A stretch of DNA of 64,000 nt from Isoperla grammatica (lineage: Eukaryota; Arthropoda; Insecta; Plecoptera; Perlodidae). The notes under the pieces are model-generated. The model did not search any database. It saw nothing but the letters and a program-made list of their open reading frames with translations, and was not told the DNA's origin. Below are positions 10,722 through 22,800 of this stretch, one piece after another. The stretch covers positions 40,126,774-40,190,773 of the forward strand of contig OX246744.1 of the NCBI GenBank assembly GCA_945910005.1, in the 5' to 3' direction. Positions within the stretch are counted from its first letter, which is position 1. Each line of letters begins with the position of its first letter. Made by a program: the position numbers and the translations under genes.

Positions 10722-11398
10722 AGCCCGATTCACACAAAGTTATAAGAATGTCATAAGGTATAGGTATAGTCACAAGCCATGTTGGGCTATAGGGATTACG
10801 TACAAGGGTTCACACAAATGTGTCATTGCAATAGCAATAGCAATTGGTATAAGACTGGTATAAGAGAGTTCAGATATTTCAACTTTCTTATGACGGACCA
10901 ATCATGCGTTGAAACCTCACTTATAACACGCCAATGGGATGCTAGCAACTTGAATCAATGTAACAGATGCTTTCATTGTAAATTATTAGTCAAAACAAAA
11001 ACTCACCGTATACATCCGGTTCACATCAAATAGACTTTGCATCCGGTGACTACGTGCAAAATATCTTCTCCCATCGGCGTCATTAATGATTTAACAACAC
11101 AACAATAATAAATAATAATAATTATTGTTTTTCTTATTATTTTTAACTATTGTTTTTACTTATTGTCAATAGATTCGATGCCGGTTTAAAACGTAAATAA
11201 CAGCTGCGGAAAGTCAGCTGATTGACAGCCAACTGTAGTTACTTAAACTGCCGCCAGAGCAAGTCAAAAAAGTCTACACAAAAATGTAATATCTTTTCAG
11301 GAAAGTCTTTGGCATCCTAAGCTTATACCTTATACCACTTTCTTATACCATATTCTTATTGCTATTGCAATACCTTATAACTTTGTGTGAATCGGACT
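10722..11398. mobile_element. MITE, about 677 bp, TIR AGYCCGATTCACACAAAG
   Basis: The left end AGCCCGATTCACACAAAG (10722) and the inverted right end CTTTGTGTGAATCGGACT (ending 11398) form TIRs. Further inverted similarity (CATTGCAATAGCAATAGC, TTATACC) extends inwards. TATA or TA flanks both ends. The whole 10640-11790 block is absent from copy B (30740-30770). A short internal ORF (10779-11033) has no recognisable domain. TA-type flanks fit a Tc1/mariner-like MITE. Confidence 0.82.
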
Positions 11399-11403
11399 AT
11401 ACC

Positions 11404-11786
11404 AAAGATTACTGAGTGGAGAAGATGTTTCATCCATATGGGAATTCGTCTGCGCGTGTCTGAGCGAAATTTTCTAAGTCCGACGTGTAGTTCGAATTCT
11501 CACCGCAAGAGTCGCTCTTCCAAAAGTTTTAAACTCAAGGTTCACTAAATCCCCTGGCACGCACTAGCGATCTAGTAGACCTTGTTTAACGGTAACGAAG
11601 TCAAACGCAAGGTCTACTAGATCGCTAGTAGCCGCCAGGGGATTTAGTGGACCTTGGTCAAACGTGCAGGGCTAGCCCTCCTTGCGGTCAGAATTTGAAC
11701 TAGTGGTGAGACTTAGAAATTTTCAAAAAAACTCGCGCAGATATTTTAACACGGCGATGAAACATCTTCTCCACTCAGTAATCTTT
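11404..11786. mobile_element. Foldback MITE, about 383 bp
   Basis: AAAGATTACTGAGTGGAGAAG (11404) returns inverted as CTTCTCCACTCAGTAATCTTT (ending 11786). An inner palindrome pairs TCCCCTGGCACGCACTAGCGA with its complement around CGCTAGTAGCCGCCAGGGGA. The single strand could fold end to end. It is absent from copy B and lies directly beside the previous MITE. Confidence 0.85.
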
Positions 11787-12710
11787 GCCTATACACAGGA
11801 AATAAAAGTTTTGCATTGTTGTATGGGTTCGTTTTGTGTGCACCACGGCTGAAGCGGCAAACTCACAATCTGATTGGTCGACGCGCCTGAAGTGTCAACG
11901 TGTTGCCCCAAATGCTCTACAGTAACGGAAGCTTAAGTCTGGGTCCAGTCGAGGCCTATACCTACCCAGGGGCAAGGCCTATACATTCTTTTTAAATATT
12001 TTGGAACGTTCGATTGTAGTCCGTATTACGCTTGGCAGTTAGGCCTAGCTCTAGGCCAATTCAATTAGCTATGGTTAACCTACATTTGGAACTGACTTTG
12101 GGATTGGTCTTTTTACTTACATAGGCTAACTTTTAGGATTACCCATTCCCATTCATATAGACACAAAACTGATTGCTGTTTGGAATGAACACATTCTATC
12201 AGAAAAAAGCTAGGCCTAAGCTAGTAGGTATCAGCCATGCCCCTATGTAGGCTACGTATTATAGAAGTTGAGAGGGCCTACTGTTTCCAAGTTTGTAGCT
12301 ACTTTTCTAATGTTTTCAGACTGAGCCAAACTCCAAAGCCAACATATCGAGGAAGTATATTCGATATGCTCCTTTAAGAAACTATTTTTCAAGATGATTT
12401 TGGTAAAGCCGAATTTAATAAGCCTGCTTGCAAGGGGTGTATGACAATACATATCCCTAATGAACAGTTAAATTTAAGCCACATGTTTGATAAGTGGCTG
12501 GTGAATGCCACAAATGGTGCAAATTTATTTTCAATCACACGCTATTATTGTTTTTACATTTGCATGGCATTATTTATGTTCATTTATCAATTAAAAGTAG
12601 GTAGGCCTACAAACAAAATCGTTTTTGATTTCAATTTAAAAAACAAATCTTTGCCTTGGTCTTTGCTTAGGTCTATATATAACGAAAGCGCAATAAATGT
12701 TTGAGCAATG

Positions 12711-13832
12711 TCTATGAAACGAGTAAAAAGAAATCGTATGCAATTTACTTTCTCATCAATTATAAGATTGAAAGCCATACATTTTAACCGGGGAGGGGGG
12801 GGGGGGGGGGTCGGTTGGTCAACCCGTAACCCCCAAGATAGGAACTTTTAAGTAGGGCCTACAGTATTGAAAATCTGAACAAGTTGTAGGCCTAGGTCTA
12901 TGGCCTAAGGCAATTTGAAATATAACACAATGTTGGTGTAGAAAACGAATGTCAACGGGTACCCGTTACCCATCTGGAGTGCACGGGTACTGTTCCAACT
13001 TCCCATTGGATCATTACCCGCCATTAGCTGTCGTTTCCTTTGTCAAAGAATAACATAAAACCTCTTAATTACAGCGTCTTTGTGCTATGTCCAGTGTGCG
13101 AACTGCTTCTCTGCCCCTCTTGCCTGGTGTAGGCAGGCATGTCGTGGCTAGTAGGCTACGCGTGTAGGCCTATCTTTGTCCAGTGTGCGAACTGCTTCTC
13201 TGCCGCACTTGCCTGGTGTAGGCAGGTATGTCGTGGCTAGTAGGCTACGCATGTAGGCCTATCTTTTTAGGGTAAGTTCAAATTATAACTCGTCTCTTGT
13301 TCGGTTTTAGCCGTTTGAAGCACAAGTATTCTGTGTTCAATAAGGCACACTTATAACACCCTTGGATCTTATTTTGTGTTATACTAGTTATTAATTATAT
13401 TTACGAAGGACTTTGTTTGAACAGATTTGAATAAACTCAAACAAACATCAGTGTAGTGTGCGTTGTGTATAGTAGGTAATGTTGAAATTTGATCTTCTTC
13501 TCTTATGCGGCTATGCCCACAATTGACATCTCATGCCATCATGTGTTTTCTGTTTTGTTAAAACAACTTGCTTTTTTGCTACTTTACCAGTGTAGGCCTA
13601 CCTAGGTACGAACAATTCTGGGTATTGAAATGGTTTTATAAGTGAATCAATGTGGTTCCTAATTAGTAATTATATTTACAAATTTATTGAACAGTGATAT
13701 ATCATCAGCACTAGGTAGGCCTACATATAAAAACACTACATAAAAAATACTACATATAAGTAAGACCTAGAGTGTTACCGGTAAGTTTAAAATACAAATT
13801 TAAATATTCTTTAATATTTGTAGGTAGGCACC
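12711..13832. other. Non-coding interval with G-tract and an 89-bp tandem duplication
   Basis: 12790-12810 is a G-tract with one A. 13089-13177 and 13178-13266 are direct 89-bp repeats starting GTCCAGTGTGCGAACTGC, with a few differences. The rest is AT-rich with scattered TAGGCCTA. No convincing exon or promoter was seen upstream of the gene that begins at 13833. Confidence 0.7.
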
Positions 13833-13859
13833 ATGGCTAAAGGCAAAATTGGATTGGAA
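13833..13859 (+). CDS. Candidate first coding exon of the BEN gene
   Basis: ATG in a strong context (GGCACCATGGCT) encodes MAKGKIGLE, then GTATGA serves as donor. The phase is 0, compatible with the coiled-coil exon at 15707. Without splicing the frame ends at a TGA two codons later. It is very short, so confidence is limited. Confidence 0.45.
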
Positions 13860-16800
13860 GTATGAAGTTCATTAAAGGCCTTGTCTTATCTCGGTCACAC
13901 GGTGCATCATTCATACCAACAATTATTTAATTTCGTTGTTAGGTATTTGACTTAGCTTGATCGGACATCTGCTGGCTAAGAAAAATTGAGTTTTAAAATA
14001 TTGCTGCACGGAAACTACAATGATGTCACTGTACGCGCATGCCTCGTGATAACCCGAGGGCCGGCTCGCGTTACGAAGCGCTCGGCTTCCAACTCCCAAT
14101 CAGTCGATCACTTGCAGCTTAATTGTGCATTTCATTTGCAAGAGGACCAATTCATAAGTAAACATGAATAAGTAGGCCTACAAAATAGATGCCTGGAGTA
14201 GGGATGGGCAAAAACGTGTACTTCAGTAAACGTGTAACCTCTCTCTGTGAAAGGCGTGTACACGTGTAAACGTTCGTACCTGCGTACCCAATAGATTGTG
14301 CACGTGAATTAGGGTGTGCACTGTACACATGCACATTTCGTGTACGATGTTGGTTCAGCGGCGCCGTCGGTCGACGCTGTGGCCGGTCGCACGCAGTTTT
14401 GGGCGGCCTGCACAGGTCCATGCGTTAAATATGTAGATGAAAACAGTAAACGTGTACACGTATGCAAACGTGTACACGTTTACACGTGTACACTATCCCA
14501 TCCCTAGCCTGGAGTAAATCCTTACTTGTTTGAGCTATTTATTACACACAAATCATACTTGGATAGAGAGGCCAAAATGGCTGAGTTAATTGGAACTCAA
14601 AATAAGATGAACATGTTGTAGGGAGGGAAGAGGTACAGAAGGACGACAGCTTACCTGAGAAAGTAGAACATTTTTAGAACATTAGAACAACTGGAAACAT
14701 TTTTTTTAGCAAATTAAGGCATTTCTTCTAAATATTGTATTTTTTTGGTACAGTATTCATCAAATTTTGACAAAATTTAGATTTAAAATAAAACCCAAAT
14801 TTGAAATTAAAAATATTTCTTGTTTCGGATAGAATTTTTACATGATAGCTTTTAATTGTTAACTCTAAAATTGTTCATTGGGGACAATTTTGAAATTTCC
14901 ATGACTTTTTTCAGTTTCTTTCCTTTTTTTTTCGATTCACAATTTTGAATTGTAAATAAAAAACATTCCATAAGTATGAATTTTACAATTGTTTTTTCAT
15001 TTTTACATGCAAGTTTTTTTAAGTTTTGTTACTTCAAGCTTTCATTTTAGCTGTTTTTAAATTTCATTTTACATTTTTAGCATCCCTAGAAGCCCATCAT
15101 GGGATACATTCATGGTTCTTCCTGAATGGGTTAATCCTCTAATGGCCGTATTCCATTGGCATGCACCCAGAGCACGCACACTGGTGCATGTATTGTATTT
15201 TTGGGTATTGTTGTACTAATTGTTAAAGGAACACTCAGTGCAGACCAGTGCACCCATTGGAATATGCCATTACACTCACTTTTAGACTTTTTACTTCACT
15301 TGAAATGGTGAAGTGAAGCCCCATATACATATAGGTGAATCTGAAAATAAACACACCCGGCGAGAATACTGCAGGCTGCAACACGTGCATGCATTGCAAA
15401 GGCCCTGCTTAACTTGCCAATGCTCATGTGTTACGTGGGCTTTCCCCCACCCAGGGGAGTAAATATCAATAAATAAATAGGGATAGGATGGCCACCCTAC
15501 AGTTGCCATCCATGGGCCAGGTACATAACAAGTAGTCAGTCAATTAATTACTTGTAGCCTTTCCTGTCTTGGGGCAGATGGAATAATTGTTAGCTTTTGC
15601 AAGGACTTTAAACTTAACCACATTTGGTTAGTATGGGATTTATAAGGTTCACTGGTGGACTGGTGATTAACAGATTATTATACTAATTAGCCATTTCTGT
15701 TGTCAGGAAAGACACACATCGAACGAAGGGGAACTGAGGAAGAAAATTAATTCAAACATAGAGAAAACCAATACCAACCAAAAGAAGGTAAAAGAGCTAG
15801 AGGACAAATTAAAAATCAGTAACAAAAAAATCACGGAACTCGAAGCTACCCTTGAAGAAAGGGAACTGAAGATACTGAAGTTGGAAGGGAAGGGAACCCG
15901 TAATGACGACATTTTAAATGCATTAAATGCACCCTCAAGGGTGAAATACTGGCTGGTGTAGCGGGTATGTATACCACTTTTAAGTTCCATATATTATATA
16001 ACATTTAAAATAGTAAAAATGTGTTCGTAATTGATGGTCGTATTAACTTCTCTCCTTTTCCACAATTGGACAGCTTGAATGTATTTATATTTGGTCTAAA
16101 GACAGTAATTCGTCTCTAGTGAAGCAAAAATATCAAGTGACGCCTATACAAGTGGAGGAACTTACATCGTCGTGTGAGTACTTATTTCGTCCATATCCGC
16201 TTTTTCGTGGACGGAGAAAACGGGGTTTGAATGTAAAAATGCTGGTACTTTTATCTGTTACAAGGCATCCACCATTTTTGAATTCTATTGTTCAAGTATG
16301 GATACAGTATAAGTATTTTCATAATAACAAAACATTTTGCTTTTGTATTTCCCCCAGAACAGGGCACTCATTGTTGGATATGGACTACAGCTCCTGACAA
16401 AAATGAATAAATTTTTAGTACTTATTTCGTCCATATCCACTTTACTCTTATTTTGATCGTATAAGGTGTACCTTGGATAATAAATGATATATTTGATGAC
16501 TTAGTAGTACAGGGAACTTGATTTGGCATAAAAATAATTTTTTTATCAATTTATTAATGTTTAAGCTTATAAAATTAAATTTTAAAAAAAATTTAAAAAA
16601 AATTATAAAAATGCTTTAATATGCCAACGAAAACCAAAACATTAGTTATAATTACAGTATACACTGATAAAGATGTTCTAATCGTTAGGCGATTGATTAG
16701 GTTCCTTTACAAGGCAGTTCTTGGAAACGTAGTTATTGTCATTCTAGCGTAGGCGAGGGACATTATGGACATTCCTAGGATTTTACTGGGACACGTTGAG

Positions 16801-19800
16801 AATGAGCAAAGTGGGAGGAACCCACACCACGAGGAAGGGCCAGTGGTGGACCTGTGCAGCTACAAAAATGACTACGATCCTGGCTCAGAAACTATGAACA
16901 CACGTCGCATAACTGTCACTGAAAAGGATATAGGGTGCGACAGGGGTAGAGGTTAGGTTGCCATTTGGGCATCAGCAAAGGAAAAAAGAGAAATAAATTA
17001 TGAGTGAGATATTATACACAACACCCTCGTTGCAGGCACCGGTCACCACGAGGAGAAGGAACTACCTCCACTGGGTTTAACTGCTTGCAATGTAATATTA
17101 AAATATTACATGGCAAAGAACTACACAAGAAATTATATTAATGATCTGATTACGAATTCATTTTTATTAATAAAACGATTTCAAAGTTTTAACATACAAA
17201 CAAGTTATTACAAGTACGAGTACACACAAAATTCCAAAGGTTATTATCCCCGCTTATTATTGACAATATTAACAAGCGGAATTATTAAAATTAAAATCAT
17301 ACTTGCTTCTCTCATCCTTCGATTGGATATTTTTGACACGTGGATGAGACGTTTGAAGAACGAATAATTTTTTAAGTGTCCGGTCACACGTCACCCCCCC
17401 CCCCCCCCCCCCCCCCCCCCTTACCACCGAAGCAATGATCGCTACTCTCAGAACGGATTGCCTATACATACTCAGCCCACTCGCTATCCCTTCCGCAGTC
17501 CGGGCAATTACTGATGAGTAGAGTACAGTTTTTAAATTAATAGAACTTATATTAGAATTTTATCACATTTCCGTAAGTACAATTAAAATAAAACATGTGA
17601 ATATTGTGCCCGTATTCTCCTTCAAGAAAATTTTTTGACGATGATTACGGACCTCCCTTTCCACCCGTCTCACAGTTTACTTGTGCAGGCATAATACTAT
17701 TTGTATGACTGCCTATACTACTGTTCATCCCGCAAATTTTATATTTCCACTTCGGGCACTGGTCAGGCCTACTCAGTAGGTCTAGGTCCTATATCTAGGG
17801 TTAATATAAAAAAAAATTATGAACAAGCTCAATAACTTACAGAGCCTAGGCCTAAAAATATCAAAAATACAAACTCGTTATCTGAAATCCAGTTCCTTGG
17901 GCAAGTTCGGTGCTGGAGATGAACTCATATATTGGGATAATATGTAATAAGCACCTTGCCAAATCGGTTGTCAGCAAGCTAACACCGCAGAAAACACGAA
18001 TGGAAAATCCTCTGAATGCCATCGCAACTGTTCGTAGTGGCCGGCCGATCAATCCCGCGGTTCTGATTGGTGCATGTGGATATGGCTCAAATAAGTACTG
18101 ACATTTATTCCAACCTCGTGGATATGGATCAAACAAGCACCGAGATAATCGACAGTAATAGAAAATTTCACCCAGAGATTGCGGAAATGGATTAAATACG
18201 CATTGGCAATATGCAATACCATAACAACTAAAAAAAAGTGAAAAGTGGATATGGACGAAATAAGTACTAACACGACGACATGACTGGTCAAAGTTACACC
18301 GTCCTGTCAGATAGGACGTTAAGCCGATGCACTGAATTGATGCTTATTTTCAACAAAATAAATTAAAACCCATCAATGCAGCCTATACCTTTAACTATTT
18401 CAGAAAGGTTACTCGGTTGGTTATATCCCAGCAGAATTAGTACAGTAGTCCCCCTTTAATTCGAAATTCAGGGGCCCTCAAAATACCAACTTCGAAATAT
18501 AAAAATTCGAAATATATAAATTTCCTCGCCGCATATCGCCAAAGAACCTATGTTGTATCGCCGCTGGAAACGCCATAACCACCCACTTGAACATTGAAAC
18601 CCATCGATCTTTAATTTGAGCGCGATCATGTCCGCTTGTTGTTTTAAAATTACACCAGTCAAGGGTATATTCGCAACACGGGCGCGACTGAAATACTCGA
18701 TATTGTATATTGTAATACTTGATATTGTAGTCTCGTTGTACTTTCGTTTGGTTGCCGACATTTTTCACACAGTTCGATGTTCACTATCACACACTTGATA
18801 CACTGATATGCTCCAAACAACACACTAGACCACACGTGCTACCAGCTCACTCGAACAACAACAAGTGATGAGTCAATGCCAGCGCATGCGCAGGCGTCCG
18901 TCCGGCCGACTTGCTTCGAGGCTGCCCATCTGTGGTCGGTCGGCAACAGCTATTAGGATTGGGGAGGGGGAGGGGGGGGTGGAATGTTGCAGGCAGGCAA
19001 CGCATCTCGGGGCGACTGCTCGCTATTGTCGTTGCGTTGTTTACAAAAACTGGAATTACCGGGAAATGGCTCAAGCTGCACTACAGTCACCGTCATTTAT
19101 TTCGAAATAAACGACTTCAAATGAAAGAATGTCAGTACCTTCGTTCTGAAATTCACTTCGAATTACGAAATAGCTGAATTTCGAATTAACAGATGAAAAT
19201 AACATGTAGTTTTTCTGGGACATGGAAACCTCTTCAATCTACATGAGTTTTCGAAGTAAGCGAGTTCGAATTTTCCGGGGACTACTGTAAAACGAAAGAA
19301 TATGCATATTTAGCAGAGTAGGCTACGTATCAAAATTGGTATTACACGTAGTAGGCCTAAAAGTACTTATTTGTAATAATATCTGAAGTATATATAAAGT
19401 AAAATTAATTATATATGCATAATAAAATTAAAAGCATACAATTATTGCTACTAAAAGGAACATTTTTGTAAGTTTATGGAATATTTATGAATAATTGCTT
19501 GTTTTTAATCTTGTGTGCATATATCAATGGTTTTTAGGGAATATAAATGCTGCCTCTGTAACCCTAACTAAACAAAGTTCATTTCTTTCTAGAACTGTTA
19601 AAATCAACGCCCCTACAACCACCTGCAGAAGGGAAAAATTCAATGAGAACCATGGAGGAGCAACATCCTACACCCAAAATATCCACAGTAGGGCCTATTT
19701 ACTGTGAACCCATATCCAGCCATTGGATTAAAACGGGATGACCAGGTAACATTATTTAACTTGACTTAGGTTATCTTTTACTTTCATAATCATACAGTAA

Positions 19801-22800
19801 TAAGAATGCAATAATTCATATCTGCATTCCTCCTTGGCTGTCACCTTAATGGGGGGGGGGGGGGGGGGGGGGGGCAGTTGCCTGGTCCAAGACTCTGATG
19901 CCTGACATGGGCAGCAATGCCCCAGGAGCCAAGGGTTTCCATGCCAGACAGGTTGATGAGAGGATCCAAAAGAACTGCCAAACATGCCCTCCTCATGTCG
20001 TCCTCGGCACCCATCATGATAGGGGGGGGGGGGGGGGGGGGGGTGGGCAGTTGCCTGGTTCAAGACTCTGATGCCCGACATGGGCAGCAATGCCCCAGGA
20101 GCCAAGGGTTTCCATGCCAGACAGGTTGATGAGAGGATCCACAAGAACTGCCAAACATGCCCTCCTCATGTCGTCCTCGGCACTCATCTTGATGGGGGGC
20201 AGTTGCCTGGTCCAAGACTCTGATGCCCGACATGGGCAGCAATGCCCCAGGAGCCAAGGGTTTCCATGCCAGACAGGTTGATGAGAGGATCCAAAAGAAC
20301 TGCCAAACATGCCCTCCTCATGTCGTCCTCGGCACCCATCTTAATGGGGGGGGGGGGAGGGGGGGGAGCGAGTTTCCTGGTCCAAGACTCTGATTCCTGA
20401 CATGGGCAGCAATGCCCCAGGAGCCAAGGGTTTCCATGCCAGACAGGTTGATGAGAGGATCCAAAAGAACTGCCAAACATGCCCTCCCCATGTCGTCCTC
20501 GGCACCCATCTTGATGGGGGGGGGGGGAGGGGGGGGAGCGAGTTTCCTGGTCCAAGACTCTGATTCCTGACATGGGCAGCAATGCCCCAGGAGCCAAGGG
20601 TTTCCATGCCAGACAGGTTGATGAGAGGATCCAAAAGAACTGCCAAACATGCCCTCCTCATGTCGTCCTCAGCACCCATCTTGATCGTCATCAACATTTC
20701 ATCCTTATTCCCCTCACTGATTTCATATGACTATGATCATATTTCTCAAGTGCGTCGTCAAACACTAATAATTATCATGTATTCATCGTCCAGAAATAAC
20801 ATACCTATAGCTACAGTCAAATCTTCTTTTCATCCTACAATAATTAACATTTCTCATGCCATCATTGATGTCCCAGGCAACCAGTATAGAGATATTACGT
20901 ACTCAATTGTTCTCTCGTATCCCTTGCATACGGGCATTTCGTCTCTTTTTTCAAACATACGATTAATTATTTACACACATTTTTATTCTCACACGTTTAC
21001 ATTTTGTACAAGTTCAATTTTGAATAATTTATAATGAAACAATGGTATTACAAAATGTGAAACAACAGCCGGCAAAATAATATGCTTGCTATCGTACTCC
21101 CCATCGCCACACATCTTGCTAATATACATGGTATCTCCCACTCTTAATTCAATGTAAGAATCTGTCCAAATAAGTTGTGCCCTGTTAGCAGCAACTGAGC
21201 TGGAACTGCTCTGTGCCTGTCTTATCTGCTATGACATTTATGTATTTCTAGTACCATGCATGCCAATGTTTGTATTTTGTCCCTTTTATTGCTATTTTTG
21301 GTCCACTAATTTGCATGTTAACGAAGCATGGAGGTGGGATTTGACGGCCATGTGACAGTTAGTGTGTTTGGCACTTGAATTATATCAATCTTTGATGAAC
21401 ATTCTATAAATATTCACACGTGCCTTTTTTTTATGTATTGTAGTAAGCTACAATTTTGATAATGACTTCCACAAAATATATAATTTTTTTATATAATTTT
21501 TTTATATAAAAAAAAACTATTTTCTCCATGAAATACATCTGTGAGTACGTACATGAAATGCAACTGCATACGATTGCCTTACTTAATGAAAATAAATACA
21601 CCAATGCACTGGAGAATATGTTATTGTGCTACTTTATAATATTTCAAAAACCTCACTCTCTCCTATTCCCTTATTCAAGCAGGCTCGATATTTGTACGCC
21701 TAAACACCAATCTCTTTCCACATTAACACAACAATCCACTCTCATTTTACAAGGTCCAATATTCAGATCACATCCCCAACCACAATCTATCCCTGTATTG
21801 TACTCTAAAAGCCCCCAATACTTGGCACTAAAGCTTTTTAACAAGCTCCATAACAATGTAAACACATCCTCCTCTATTGTCTCATATAAATACAGCTTGA
21901 AATCCTTCTTGAAATCTCCGTGCTTCTATTCGATCCAGGAGTACCTTACTGCCTAAAACCTAAATTATCTGCCACAGGTCCACCCCCCCCCCCCCCCCCT
22001 CCCCTCCCAGCTTCACGTGTCAAGAATAGGTGGATGGAAATTAAAATAGGATGTAGCCTGTGTCCTCAGGACAAGCACTATAATTATATTTAATTCAAAT
22101 TCTAAATTACCGGTGGTGATATCTAAACATTTATTTCTTCTTGAAAATATTCTGTAGGGAATAACAACATTTGCTTGAAAGAAGTGTTTTTAGTTTGCAT
22201 TTGAAGGAGATAGAGTGGGTTTGAAGAGCTTTTTATATTTTTGGGTTTTTGTTGTGCAGTTGTTGTGCAGCTGTTGTGCAGTTGTCATGCAGTTGTATGT
22301 GTGCATTATATCTCAGCGCATGGAATAGGCTTTCCCAGCACGACCTTGTAGATAAGTTCGTGTGGAGGGAATGAGCGGGGTGTCTCGAGAAGTCGAGATC
22401 CCATTGGCAACGCGCCATAGCCGGCGCTTCATTCAATTCCAAATACATCTGACTAATATTACTACTTATAATATCAAAAACATTTCTAGGAATAATTAAA
22501 AGTTATTGCATTTAGGAACATCTGTATAATTACAAATGAAGATTGTGGCAATTCATACTTAAGTTGGTGGGCACCAGCACACATTAACACCAGTTGCCAC
22601 TGTTGCCAACATTCATAAATCTCATGATTTTGTAGCTTGCATCATCTTAAAAGTTTGGTTCTATGTACTAGTATACATCATTTCAATTCAATTCAATATT
22701 CAATTTCTCCTCTACATGGAATTCAACTTACGTCACTCGGTTACAATTATTACCAGTCTAAAATAAATGCTGAACTTGATTCTTAATTGCCCTACTTATA

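Larger units (their letters stand above)
1902..12710. repeat. Duplicon copy A: foldback core and right flank, with nested insertions
   Basis: With its insertions removed, this region aligns collinearly with 26755-31665. The core is an inverted repeat. The left arm is 1902-2136 + 2464-2535 + 3812-3872 + 4910-about 5262. The right arm is about 5263-5662 + 9251-9435. For example, the segment CTCCCACACAAGTGCGATCC near 1950-1970 returns inverted near 9362-9395. The centre lies near 5265. Insertions annotated separately are 2137-2448, 2536-3811, 3873-4909, 5663-9250 and 10722-11786. The right flank (9436-12710) loses similarity to copy B near 12710 and 31665. Whether this is a foldback transposon or a segmental duplication cannot be decided here. 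Confidence 0.8.

Noticed and set aside
19752..20697. Overlapping Pro-rich ORFs
   Set aside because: They arise from reading poly-C tracts of the five-copy repeat and shift frame with tract length.
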